From contig JANXAD010000010.1 of assembly GCA_025062245.1 (NCBI GenBank), forward strand, positions 1 through 50,924: a stretch of DNA of 50,924 nt, read 5' to 3'. Below are positions 9,097-17,010 of this stretch, piece after piece. Source of the DNA: Thermodesulfobacteriaceae bacterium (GTDB lineage Bacteria > Desulfobacterota > Thermodesulfobacteria > Thermodesulfobacteriales > Thermodesulfobacteriaceae). Positions within the stretch are counted from its first letter, which is position 1. Each line of letters opens with the position of its first letter. Below the pieces are notes generated by a model. That model worked only from the letters and a program-made list of their open reading frames with translations, was not told the DNA's origin and ran no database searches. The position numbers and the translations under genes were made by a program.

Positions 9097-10260
9097 ATGG
9101 ATTTTTTAGAAAAAAGGTATCTTTTTACTCCTGGTCCAGTTCCTGTAGCTTCTAAAGTTCTTTTGACTATGGCTCAACCTCTAATTCATCATAGATTGCC
9201 AGAATTTTCAAAAATTTTAGAAGAGATAAGGGAAAACTTGAGATACCTTTTTCAAACAGAAAAGGAAGTTTATTTTTTTGCTTCTTCGGGAACAGGGGCT
9301 ATGGAAGCTGCTATTGTAAATCTTTTTTCTCCAGGGGACAGTGTGATTGTGGTTTCAGCTGGCAAGTTCGGAGAGAGATGGTTAGAGTTAGCTATAAGCT
9401 TTGGGTTAAATCCTGTAGTCATAAGTGTGCCTTGGGGTAAGGCTGTAAAGCCAGAAGAAGTAGAGGAGACTCTTAAGAAGAATGCTCAAGTTAAGGGTAT
9501 TTTAGTTCAAGCTTGTGAAACCTCAACCGGGGTTAAACATCCCATTAAAGAGATTGCTGAGATAGTTAAAGAGCGAGAAGTTGTTTTAGTAGTAGATGCT
9601 ATTTCAGCTCTGGGGATATATGAACTTCCTATGGATGCTTGGGGAATTGATGTAATGATTGCAGGTTCTCAAAAGGCTTTAAGTTTACCTCCTGGGCTTT
9701 CCTTTATAGCTTTTTCTGAAAAGGCTTACACCTTAGCTCAAAAGGCTAAACTTCCTAAGTATTACTTTAATTTGTTTCAAGAAAAAAAGGCTTATGAAAA
9801 AAGGACCACCGCTTTTACTCCTGCAATTAGTTTACTTATAGGGCTTAGAGAGATGTTAAAAAGAATAAGAGAGCTTACTCTTGAGAAATTATTTGAGCAT
9901 TATAGAATATTGTCTTTAGCTTGTAGAAAAGCAGTAAAAGCTTTAGAACTTGAAATTTTTCCAGAAATACCCTCTGAATCTTTAACCGTAATTAAAACTC
10001 CAGAGAGCTTAAGAACAGGTGAACTTCTAAATTTTCTTAGAACTAAAATAGGAATTGTTTTTGCTGGAGGACAAGACCACCTAAAAGGAAAAATTATTCG
10101 TATCACCCATATGGGGGACCAAACCCTGTTAGATTTAGTAATAGCCCTTTCAGCTTTAGAACTTGGATTAAATCTTTTTGGATATAAAATAGAATTAGGA
10201 AGGGGAATTAAATCTGTTCAAGAAGTATTATATGAATACTATGAAAAAATTTTATCCTAA
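9097..10260 (+). CDS. Class V PLP aminotransferase (serine/alanine-glyoxylate family), likely serine biosynthesis
   Basis: Fold-type I, class V aminotransferase of 387 aa. It has the N-terminal LFTPGPVPV, the PLP-phosphate loop SSGTGAMEA (about 63-71), VVDAISALG with the pyridine-binding aspartate (D167), and the Schiff-base lysine K193 in AGSQKALSLPPG. Annotated relatives include serine-pyruvate, alanine-glyoxylate and serine-glyoxylate aminotransferases. It lies 17 bases upstream of serA, and no canonical serC or serB is in the window. A plausible job is phosphohydroxypyruvate to phosphoserine transamination, as described for the class V enzyme that pairs with SerA in methanococci. That role is inference; glyoxylate-linked transamination is the alternative. 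Confidence 0.85.
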   Translation: MDFLEKRYLFTPGPVPVASKVLLTMAQPLIHHRLPEFSKILEEIRENLRYLFQTEKEVYFFASSGTGAMEAAIVNLFSPGDSVIVVSAGKFGERWLELAISFGLNPVVISVPWGKAVKPEEVEETLKKNAQVKGILVQACETSTGVKHPIKEIAEIVKEREVVLVVDAISALGIYELPMDAWGIDVMIAGSQKALSLPPGLSFIAFSEKAYTLAQKAKLPKYYFNLFQEKKAYEKRTTAFTPAISLLIGLREMLKRIRELTLEKLFEHYRILSLACRKAVKALELEIFPEIPSESLTVIKTPESLRTGELLNFLRTKIGIVFAGGQDHLKGKIIRITHMGDQTLLDLVIALSALELGLNLFGYKIELGRGIKSVQEVLYEYYEKILS

Positions 10261-10277
10261 AAAAGGAGGTATTAAAG

Positions 10278-11858
10278 ATGAAAGTTTTAATTTCTGATTC
10301 TCTTTCTGAAGAGGGTATAAGAATTTTGGAGGACGCTGGTTTAGAGGTGATTTATAAACCTGGAATTTCAAAAGAAAATCTTTTAGAAATTATTTCTGAA
10401 GTAGAGGCTTTGATTATTAGAAGTGGAACTAAGGTTAGTCGTGAAGTCATAGAGAGGGCTAAGAATCTGAAAGTAATAGGAAGAGCAGGGACAGGACTTG
10501 ATAATGTGGATTTACAGAGTGCTAATGAAAAGGGTATAGTGGTGATGAATGTTCCAGGAGGAAATGCCTTATCTGCAGCTGAACATACCATAGGATTAAT
10601 TTTTGCCTTAGCTCGAAATATTCCTCAGGCTTGTTATTCTTTAAAATCTGGTAAATGGGAAAGAAAAGAGTTTATGGGAGTAGAACTTAATAATAAAGTA
10701 TTAGGTATCATAGGACTAGGAAGAATTGGAAGTATAGTAGCTGAAAGGGCTTTAGCACTTAAAATGAAAATTATAGCCTATGACCCCTATGTTTCCCCTG
10801 AGAGTGCAGAGAGAAAAGGAGTTTATTTAGTAAGTATGGAAGAGTTATTTAGACAAGCTGATTTTATAACTATACACACCCCTTTAACTAAGGAGACCTA
10901 TCATTTAATTGACGAAAAAGCTTTTAGTAAAATGAAAGACGGAGTTTATATTATTAACTGTGCCAGAGGAGGTATAGTAGATGAAATGGCTCTTTATAAG
11001 GCTATGGTTTCAGGTAAAGTCGCAGGAGCAGCTTTAGACGTATTTGAACAAGAACCTCCCCCTTCTGACCATCCTCTTTTTAGTTTAAAAAATTTTATAG
11101 GAACTCCCCATTTAGGTGCTTCAACTGTTGAAGCTCAACAAATTGTAGCCTGTGAAATTGCTAAGCAAGTAGTGGATTACTTACTTAAAGGTGAAATCAG
11201 AAATGCCGTTAATGTGCCTTCTATTAGTGCAGAAACTTTAAAAGTCTTAGGTCCGGTTTTAACATTGGCAGAAAAGGTTGGTCTGTTAATTTCTCAAATT
11301 GCTGAAGGAGCCGTTCAACAAGTTGAGGTTACCTATAAGGGAGAATTAGCTAAGTTGGATACTAAACCTGTGACTATCTCTTTGGTGAGAGGGCTCCTCT
11401 ATAAGTTTTTAAAGGAAGATATTAATTATGTAAATGCTCTTTTTAGAGCTAAGGAAAGAGACATTAAAATAGTTGAAGCAACCACTGAAATAAGTGAAGA
11501 CTTTACTTCATTGATTAGCGTTAAGGTTAAACATACCAAAGGAGAGGATTTGGTTGAAGGAACCCTTTTTGGTAAAAAGGAACCTCGTATTGTTAGAATA
11601 AATGACTTTAGATTGGATGCTTTACCTGAAGGACATATGCTTTATATTTTTAACGAAGATAAACCTGGAGTTATAGGAAAAATAGGAACTACCTTAGGAA
11701 ATCATAACTTAAATATTTCCAGGATGCATGTAGGTCAAGATCCTAAAAGAAAAATGAACATCATTCTTTTATCCTTAGATACTCCTCCTACTGAAGAATC
11801 TTTAAAAGATTTAAGAGCTATTCCTACAGTATACTTAGTAAAACCCTTAGAGCTATGA
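10278..11858 (+). CDS. serA: D-3-phosphoglycerate dehydrogenase, long form with ACT domain
   Basis: Oxidises 3-phosphoglycerate to 3-phosphohydroxypyruvate, the first step of serine synthesis. Its 526 aa suit the long SerA class: split substrate domain (GRAGTGLDNVDLQSANEKGI), NAD domain with GLGRIGS (about 146-152), catalytic segment NCARGGIVDE and the histidine of TPHLGAST. An allosteric substrate-binding domain (about 320-445) follows, then a C-terminal ACT domain (about 452-526; LYIFNEDKPGVIGKIGTTLG, NISRMHVG) that probably senses serine. A strong AAAGGAGGT precedes the ATG. The stop overlaps the rlmN start (ATGA), so these genes are translationally coupled. Confidence 0.96.
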   Translation: MKVLISDSLSEEGIRILEDAGLEVIYKPGISKENLLEIISEVEALIIRSGTKVSREVIERAKNLKVIGRAGTGLDNVDLQSANEKGIVVMNVPGGNALSAAEHTIGLIFALARNIPQACYSLKSGKWERKEFMGVELNNKVLGIIGLGRIGSIVAERALALKMKIIAYDPYVSPESAERKGVYLVSMEELFRQADFITIHTPLTKETYHLIDEKAFSKMKDGVYIINCARGGIVDEMALYKAMVSGKVAGAALDVFEQEPPPSDHPLFSLKNFIGTPHLGASTVEAQQIVACEIAKQVVDYLLKGEIRNAVNVPSISAETLKVLGPVLTLAEKVGLLISQIAEGAVQQVEVTYKGELAKLDTKPVTISLVRGLLYKFLKEDINYVNALFRAKERDIKIVEATTEISEDFTSLISVKVKHTKGEDLVEGTLFGKKEPRIVRINDFRLDALPEGHMLYIFNEDKPGVIGKIGTTLGNHNLNISRMHVGQDPKRKMNIILLSLDTPPTEESLKDLRAIPTVYLVKPLEL

Positions 11859-12937
11859 AAAATATAAGAGATTTTACTTTGGAAGAACTTGAAATCTTAG
11901 TAAAGGATTTAGGTGAGCCTCCTTACAGGGCTCATCAGATTTTTCACTGGATAACCTGCAAAGGAGCTCAAAGTTTTCACGAAATGACTAATCTACCTAA
12001 TGCTTTGCGAAAAAAGCTCTCAGAAAATTTTTCCTTAAGTTTACCTGAAGTATTAGAAATTAAAGAAGATTTAGATGGAACTATCAAATTAGCTTTTTTG
12101 TTAGAAGATGAGGAAGTTATAGAGAGTGTAATCCTTCCTGAAAGAGATCATTTTACTCTTTGTGTTTCTACTCAAGTAGGATGCGCTATGGGTTGTAAAT
12201 TTTGTTTAACAGGTAAAATGGGTTTTAAAAGAAACTTAAAAGTTTTTGAAATAATTTCTCAAGTAGTATGGGCTAAAAGGTTTCTCAAAAACAGGGGAGA
12301 AGAACTTCCTTTAAGAAATATAGTTTTTATGGGTATGGGAGAACCTTTGGCTAATTTGAGAAATCTTATTAAAGCTTTAAAAATTTTAGCCCATCCTATG
12401 GGTTTTAACTTTTCTCGCAAAAGACTTACAGTTTCTACGGTAGGATTAATAAAAGAAATAGAAATTTTGGGTAGAGAATTTCCGGTAGCTTTAGCAGTCT
12501 CTTTACACGCACCTACAGATGAAATAAGAAAAACTCTTATACCTATAGCCTATAAATACTCCATTAAAGAAATTTTACAAGTAGTAAAAAGATTTCCCAG
12601 AATCAAAAATGGAAGAACCACCATAGAGTATTTACTTCTTAAAGATTTAACCGATACTTCTTTTTGTGCTGAAAAATTGGTAGAACTTTTTAAAGGTTTA
12701 CCTATAAAGATCAATTTAATTCCTTTTAATCCTCATCCTGAACTCCCCTTTGAAAGACCTTCTGAAAAAAGAATGGAAGAATTTCAAAAATTTTTACTTT
12801 CCCATGGTATTTTAACTACCATAAGAAAAAGTAAGGGCTTAAAGATATCGGCAGCTTGTGGGCACCTAAGGGCTGAAATTCAAAAATATTTATTTCCAAA
12901 CTCCATGAATAAAAAAACCACAATTAGGACAGGTTGA
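11855..12937 (+). CDS. rlmN: Dual-specificity 23S rRNA/tRNA adenine-C2 methyltransferase RlmN
   Basis: Radical SAM enzyme that methylates C2 of A2503 in 23S rRNA and A37 of some tRNAs. The cluster motif CX3CX2C is C110-AMG-C114-KF-C117. The two mechanistic cysteines are present: C103 in TLCVSTQ (methyl-carrier/resolving position) and C335 in SAACGHLRA. Further family blocks are FMGMGEPLAN and SLHAPTDEIRKTLIPI. Length (360 aa) is typical. Its last 48 bases overlap the convergent amrS gene; the tail after GHLRAEIQKYLF is probably dispensable. Confidence 0.96.
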   Translation: MKNIRDFTLEELEILVKDLGEPPYRAHQIFHWITCKGAQSFHEMTNLPNALRKKLSENFSLSLPEVLEIKEDLDGTIKLAFLLEDEEVIESVILPERDHFTLCVSTQVGCAMGCKFCLTGKMGFKRNLKVFEIISQVVWAKRFLKNRGEELPLRNIVFMGMGEPLANLRNLIKALKILAHPMGFNFSRKRLTVSTVGLIKEIEILGREFPVALAVSLHAPTDEIRKTLIPIAYKYSIKEILQVVKRFPRIKNGRTTIEYLLLKDLTDTSFCAEKLVELFKGLPIKINLIPFNPHPELPFERPSEKRMEEFQKFLLSHGILTTIRKSKGLKISAACGHLRAEIQKYLFPNSMNKKTTIRTG

Positions 12938-13906
12938 ATCTTCCTTAAGGTCTATCTTAAGAACCCTAAATCCGTATCTTTCAATTAGTAAATAATTGCA
13001 GTTGGGACAATAGGTATTTTCCTGAGTATTACCAGGTAAATTTCCTATATAAATATAGTAAAGTCCTACCTCTTTACCTATAAAATAGGCTCTTTGTAAG
13101 GTTTCTACAGGAGTTATTTCTTTATTCAAAAGCTTGTAAGCAGGATAAAAACGGCTTACATGCCAGGGAATTTCAGGACCAAGCTCGTTTTTAATAAACT
13201 GAGCTAATTCTCTTAATTCCTGAGGATTATCGTTTTCGCCAGGAATTAGAAGAGTAGTAATCTCAATCCATATGCCTAATTCTTTAAGATATTTTAAGTT
13301 GTCAAGGACTGGTTGAAGTTTAGCCTTACAGAATTTCTTATAAAAATTTTCATTAAAAGCTTTTAAATCAACATTTATACCATGAAGATAGGGTTTAATG
13401 TAATCTAAGGCTTGTTTACTCATATAGCCATTAGATACAAAAACATTTTTTAAGCCATATTTTACAGCTTCTTTAGCACAATCGTAAGCAAATTCAAAAA
13501 AAATTGTAGGCTCGGTATAGGTATAAGAAATACTTTTAGCTCCCTCTTCTAAGGAGATGGAAACAATTTCTTTGGGAGATACTGATCTTCCCATAATATT
13601 TTCATATAGATGGGGAGCTTGAGAAATTTCAAAATTTTGACAAAAGTCACACTTAAAATTACACCCTACCGTGGAAAAAGAATAGCTCCAGCTCTTAGGT
13701 AAAAAATGGTAAAGAGGTTTTTTCTCTATAGGATCTAAATGCTGAGCAACTACTTTTCCATAAACTAAGGAATAAAGCACTCCTTCTTCATTTTTTCTAA
13801 CTCCACAAATTCCAGTTTTATTAGAGGGAATAATACAGAAATGATTACAAAGGAAACAACGAACTTTTTTATCTTCTAAAGTTTCATAAAAGAGTGCAGT
13901 TTTCAT
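12890..13906 (-). CDS. amrS: AmrS-like radical SAM protein of the AmmeMemoRadiSam family
   Basis: Radical SAM protein of 338 aa. It opens with a cysteine-rich leader (CFLCNHFCIIPSNKTGICGVRKN) followed by the cluster motif C82-NFK-C86-DF-C89. Family-typical blocks are LDPIEKKPLYHFLPKSWSYSFSTVGCNF, YTEPTIFFEF, GINVDLKAF and PWHVSRFYPAYKL. The C-terminus has a zinc-ribbon-like pair of CPNC motifs. Relatives occur with MEMO and AMMECR1 homologues; neither partner is in this window. The substrate is unknown, and the match to pyruvate-formate-lyase activators is only at domain level. Confidence 0.9.
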   Translation of the reverse strand: MKTALFYETLEDKKVRCFLCNHFCIIPSNKTGICGVRKNEEGVLYSLVYGKVVAQHLDPIEKKPLYHFLPKSWSYSFSTVGCNFKCDFCQNFEISQAPHLYENIMGRSVSPKEIVSISLEEGAKSISYTYTEPTIFFEFAYDCAKEAVKYGLKNVFVSNGYMSKQALDYIKPYLHGINVDLKAFNENFYKKFCKAKLQPVLDNLKYLKELGIWIEITTLLIPGENDNPQELRELAQFIKNELGPEIPWHVSRFYPAYKLLNKEITPVETLQRAYFIGKEVGLYYIYIGNLPGNTQENTYCPNCNYLLIERYGFRVLKIDLKEDSTCPNCGFFIHGVWK

Positions 13907-13945
13907 AGCTTTCTTATCCTTTATAAAAATTTTTCTCTTCTAAAA

Positions 13946-13974
13946 AATTTAGTAAATCTTTAAAAATAAGTCAA
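13946..13974 (-). promoter_or_regulatory. Putative promoter of amrS
   Basis: Minus-strand TTGACT (13969-13974), 17-base spacer, TAAATT (13946-13951), about 40 bases upstream of the start codon. Confidence 0.5.
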
Positions 13975-14485
13975 GTTAATGTGAGACTTTTGGAAAATTA
14001 TTTTAGTGACTATAAAAGTGACCCTTTTAAGTAAGAGTGTCTTCATAGACAACCTTTAAAATATACAACTTAAAAAAGCTCCTGCAAAGAGCCTCCTTGT
14101 CATCTCTACCTTTATCTTCTCAAAATAACTACCCCTCACAAACGCTTTCCTTATTTTCCCTCTGTCTTAATTTATTACTTTTATATAATCTAACAGGAAA
14201 ACCTAAGGACTATCTTAACTCTTTTTAACAAGCTAAACTTCTTTAAGGATTCATCACCAAGACTTTGATTAACAAGTTAAGTATTGAATTCTTGTAACCG
14301 CTTTAAGGGAAAAGCTTTTAATTGCTCGACACTATTTTGCCTTACTTAAAACCTCTAATTTACGACAGGAGAACGGGACCTATGTCATTATACCCTTAAT
14401 TAGGGTTTCATTTTTTAATTAAAATATAAATATACTCACTTAATAAAATAATTTTCCAAGGTCAGTCTCAGTTTAAGGTGACTTC
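13975..14485. other. Gene-free interval between amrS and the trmN6-like gene
   Basis: No recognisable gene or RNA. On the minus strand near 14180-14310 there are fairly long stretches open apart from single stops, which could be a decayed gene, but I cannot name a family. A 5-bp perfect inverted repeat ACCCT-TAATT-AGGGT lies at 14392-14406 with a T-rich flank on the plus side; it is too short to call a terminator. Confidence 0.45.
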
Positions 14486-15232
14486 TTAAGAGGGGAATAA
14501 AAAATTTTTAATCTCCTCTGTATAATCACCCTTAGGTTCTTGATAAATATAAAGGGGTGGGAAAATCCTTAACTCTTGGCCTCCATTTTTAACAGCTCTT
14601 ATCAGGACTAAGCGAGCTTCTTCACCGGGGTAGGAATGAACCAATCTTAAAGTTTTAGGCTCCAGTCTGTATTTCTTTAAAAGGTAGATTAATTCAGCCA
14701 TACGATAGGCTGTAAAAACTAAAAATAAGTTTCCTCTATTTTTTAAAAGTTGAGAGGTTTTTTTGATAAAACCTTCTAAGTCAAGATTTTTTTCACGGCA
14801 GGCTCTATTTTTTTCTTCATAGGGACTTTCTCGGCCTCTCCCAGCCTCAAAATAGGGAGGATTGCTAAAAAGCACATCAAAGCTTTCAAACTTAAAAGGA
14901 GGAAGGGAGAAATCTCCAGTGATAATAAAAAATCTTTCCTTAAAGTTATTTAGAAGAACATTCTTTTTCAGACACTCTATAAAAATAGGTTCCCTTTCTA
15001 AAGCCCAAATTTTACATCGAGAAAATCGGGTCAAAGCTATAAGACTTATGATTCCAGAACCTGCTCCAACTTCTAAAATTTTTTGAAAGGGTTTTAATTT
15101 TAAAAAATAAGCTAAAATCACCGAATCTATTCCAAAGCGAAAGCCTTTTTTGGGTTGATAAACTTTAAGTTTACCACCTAAAAAGGGAGTTAATTCTATG
15201 TTCATAGAAGGTTTAAAAACTTTTAAATCCAA
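14486..15232 (-). CDS. TrmN6-like tRNA adenine-N6 methyltransferase
   Basis: Class I SAM methyltransferase of 248 aa. The N-terminal segment KVYQPKKGFRFGIDSVILAYF is characteristic of the TrmN6/YfiC family, which methylates A37 of tRNA1(Val). Motif I is ILEVGAGSGIISL and the catalytic amino-methylase motif is SNPPYF (about 122-127). It overlaps the next gene start by 10 bases and closes a three-gene operon with a tRNA-thiolation-like PP-loop protein, which supports a tRNA role. The exact substrate is inferred. Confidence 0.85.
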   Translation of the reverse strand: MDLKVFKPSMNIELTPFLGGKLKVYQPKKGFRFGIDSVILAYFLKLKPFQKILEVGAGSGIISLIALTRFSRCKIWALEREPIFIECLKKNVLLNNFKERFFIITGDFSLPPFKFESFDVLFSNPPYFEAGRGRESPYEEKNRACREKNLDLEGFIKKTSQLLKNRGNLFLVFTAYRMAELIYLLKKYRLEPKTLRLVHSYPGEEARLVLIRAVKNGGQELRIFPPLYIYQEPKGDYTEEIKNFLFPS

Positions 15233-16008
15233 ATAATTTTTATTTCTATTTCTTCAGGAATACTAAAAAGGTCATAGGCTGAACCTTGGTTTACTGCAAT
15301 CTCTAAAAGCCCTTCGCTTCCAAAAAGAGCTATTAATTCTCCTTTTTTAGCATATCCATAACTTTTAACTAAGGGAACCTCCCTTTGGTTGACCAATACC
15401 TTAAACGGTTTAGTAGCCTTTTCTTTAGAAAAATTGGTAACTAAATTTCCAAAGCGATCTACATACCATATGGAAACTTTATATCCATAAGCAGTTCTTT
15501 GGGGCCAGGGAAATTCTATTCTAATTAAGGATTCTTTGGAGACGGGTTTAGTAAAAGTTGATAGATCTTTTTCTAAAAGTAAAAGAGACACCACAGGAGC
15601 AAAAAGATCCCTTCCATGAAAGGTGGTACTAAAAGGAGGCTTTAAAGTTTTTTCCAAAAGAATTTCATAAGCTTCAAAATCAGGAAAAGTTTCATAAATT
15701 AAAGAAAATATTCCGTTATCTGGTCCTACAAAAACATAGTCGGAAGTTTTAATGATTAGAGCTCTTCTTTCAGTACCCACACCAGGATCTACAATACACA
15801 AAAAAATAGTGCCTTGAGGAAAATATTTATAAGAAAAATAAATTAAAAGAGAAGCCTTTCTAATATCCTGAGGAGGTATTTCGTGGGTTAAATCAATAAA
15901 ATTTACTGAAAAAACTTGATTTATCTCTTTTAAAATTCTTCCTTTCATTACACCTACATAGTGGTCTTGGGTTCCAAAATCAGTAAGTAAAGCTATAGTT
16001 CTATTCAT
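15223..16008 (-). CDS. SAM hydroxide adenosyltransferase (DUF62/chlorinase-fluorinase family)
   Basis: A 261-aa member of the fluorinase/chlorinase fold. Known family members without halogenase activity hydrolyse S-adenosylmethionine to adenosine and methionine. Diagnostic motifs are IALLTDFGTQDHYVGVMKG at the N-terminus, DLTHEIPPQDIRKA, VDPGVGTERRALI and VGPDNGIFS. The long loop of halogenating members cannot be judged by eye; with no secondary-metabolite genes nearby, SAM hydrolysis is the likelier reaction. It overlaps the upstream PP-loop gene by 8 bases. The physiological role is unclear; it may limit SAM beside SAM-using enzymes. Confidence 0.9.
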   Translation of the reverse strand: MNRTIALLTDFGTQDHYVGVMKGRILKEINQVFSVNFIDLTHEIPPQDIRKASLLIYFSYKYFPQGTIFLCIVDPGVGTERRALIIKTSDYVFVGPDNGIFSLIYETFPDFEAYEILLEKTLKPPFSTTFHGRDLFAPVVSLLLLEKDLSTFTKPVSKESLIRIEFPWPQRTAYGYKVSIWYVDRFGNLVTNFSKEKATKPFKVLVNQREVPLVKSYGYAKKGELIALFGSEGLLEIAVNQGSAYDLFSIPEEIEIKIIWI

Positions 16009-16924
16009 AAAAGATTACCTCTATTTCTATAGGCTGATTTTGAGCTTTTTTAGAATACCTCATTAAGAGAGACCTTAATTCCTCTAAGGAAGGATTTCCC
16101 TCTACTAAAACTCCTAAGGGAGAGGGGATATTCAAGGTAAAAAGAGGATATTTACCTTGAACTATTTTTTTTAATCTTTCGTTTTCCTTTTCATTTCTTC
16201 CCAAAACTAACCAATAGTGCTTTTCTATAAAATGTCTTCCCAGGGTAAGAATTTGAGAAGTTTCATAATTAAGAGGTCTTTTTTCTTTTAAGATTTTTAA
16301 AATTCTATTTCCTATTTGGGGATCACAAAGAAGGCATCCTCCTGCAGGATTAGGAATTTCTTTCAAATCAAAGTTTTTAGCTAATTCAATTTGTCTTTGT
16401 CTTTTTCTTCCCCAAAGGTCTAAAAGTTTTTCCCGCTTAATTAAGCCTTTTTTTTCAGGTTCAGAGGGGGTAAGAAGTTTGGCAGAAAGAGGCCTAACTA
16501 AAATTCCTTGAGTTTCTGACTCCTTTTCTATTATTTCTAAAGCCCACTTGTTTTGACTCATAGGCCTTTGTTTTAAAACCTCTCCAGTAGCTAAAAAATC
16601 TGCTTTAACTTGAGGCAGGAGACTTTTAGCTTCTTTTAACATAAGAATTTTACAATCTATACAGGGATTGGCATAGGAACCAAAACCATGGCGAGGATTT
16701 TTAAGAATTTCAAGAAACTTTTCTGTTAAATCTATTAAAATTCCCTTTTCAAAACCTAATTCTTCAATCCTTTTGTAAAAATTGGAAGGATTTTCCCAAT
16801 CTTTAAATCCAAAAAAGGGAGTTATGAACTTTAAAGCTATAACTTTAACCTCTTGCTTTTTTAATAGAAGTCCTGCTAAAATACTGTCTAATCCACCAGA
16901 GTATAGAAGTAAAGCGGTAGCCAT
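16001..16924 (-). CDS. PP-loop tRNA thiouridine synthase-like protein with C-terminal NFACT-R-like domain
   Basis: Residues 9-14 (SGGLDS) form the PP-loop that adenylates a tRNA uridine in MnmA/ThiI/TtuA-type enzymes. Cysteine pairs C88/C91 (NPCIDC) and C197/C200 (GGCLLC) could carry persulfide or bind a cluster. NPAGGCLLCDPQIGNRILK and the downstream TLGRHF, WLVLGRNEKENERLKK match the ThiI-like plus NFACT-R (DUF814-type) fusion known from comparative genomics. The precise nucleotide and sulfur donor are unknown. It heads a leftward operon with a SAM hydrolase and a TrmN6-like enzyme. Confidence 0.8.
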   Translation of the reverse strand: MATALLLYSGGLDSILAGLLLKKQEVKVIALKFITPFFGFKDWENPSNFYKRIEELGFEKGILIDLTEKFLEILKNPRHGFGSYANPCIDCKILMLKEAKSLLPQVKADFLATGEVLKQRPMSQNKWALEIIEKESETQGILVRPLSAKLLTPSEPEKKGLIKREKLLDLWGRKRQRQIELAKNFDLKEIPNPAGGCLLCDPQIGNRILKILKEKRPLNYETSQILTLGRHFIEKHYWLVLGRNEKENERLKKIVQGKYPLFTLNIPSPLGVLVEGNPSLEELRSLLMRYSKKAQNQPIEIEVIFYE

Positions 16925-16938
16925 ATTTATTTTAAAAG

Positions 16939-16966
16939 ATTATAAAAAAGAAAAAAGCTTAGACAA
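16939..16966 (-). promoter_or_regulatory. Putative promoter of PP-loop/SAM hydrolase/TrmN6 operon
   Basis: Minus-strand TTGTCT (16961-16966), 16-base spacer, perfect TATAAT (16939-16944). The -35 box overlaps that of the divergent uvrB promoter. Confidence 0.55.
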
Positions 16967-16987
16967 GATTCTTGTTAAATTTAAAAT
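16960..16987 (+). promoter_or_regulatory. Putative promoter of uvrB-rsmB
   Basis: TAGACA (16960-16965), 16-base spacer, TAAAAT (16982-16987), 23 bases before the annotated ATG, leaving a very short leader. Confidence 0.4.
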
Positions 16988-17010
16988 TTAACTTACTTTT
17001 TTAAGAAGCT

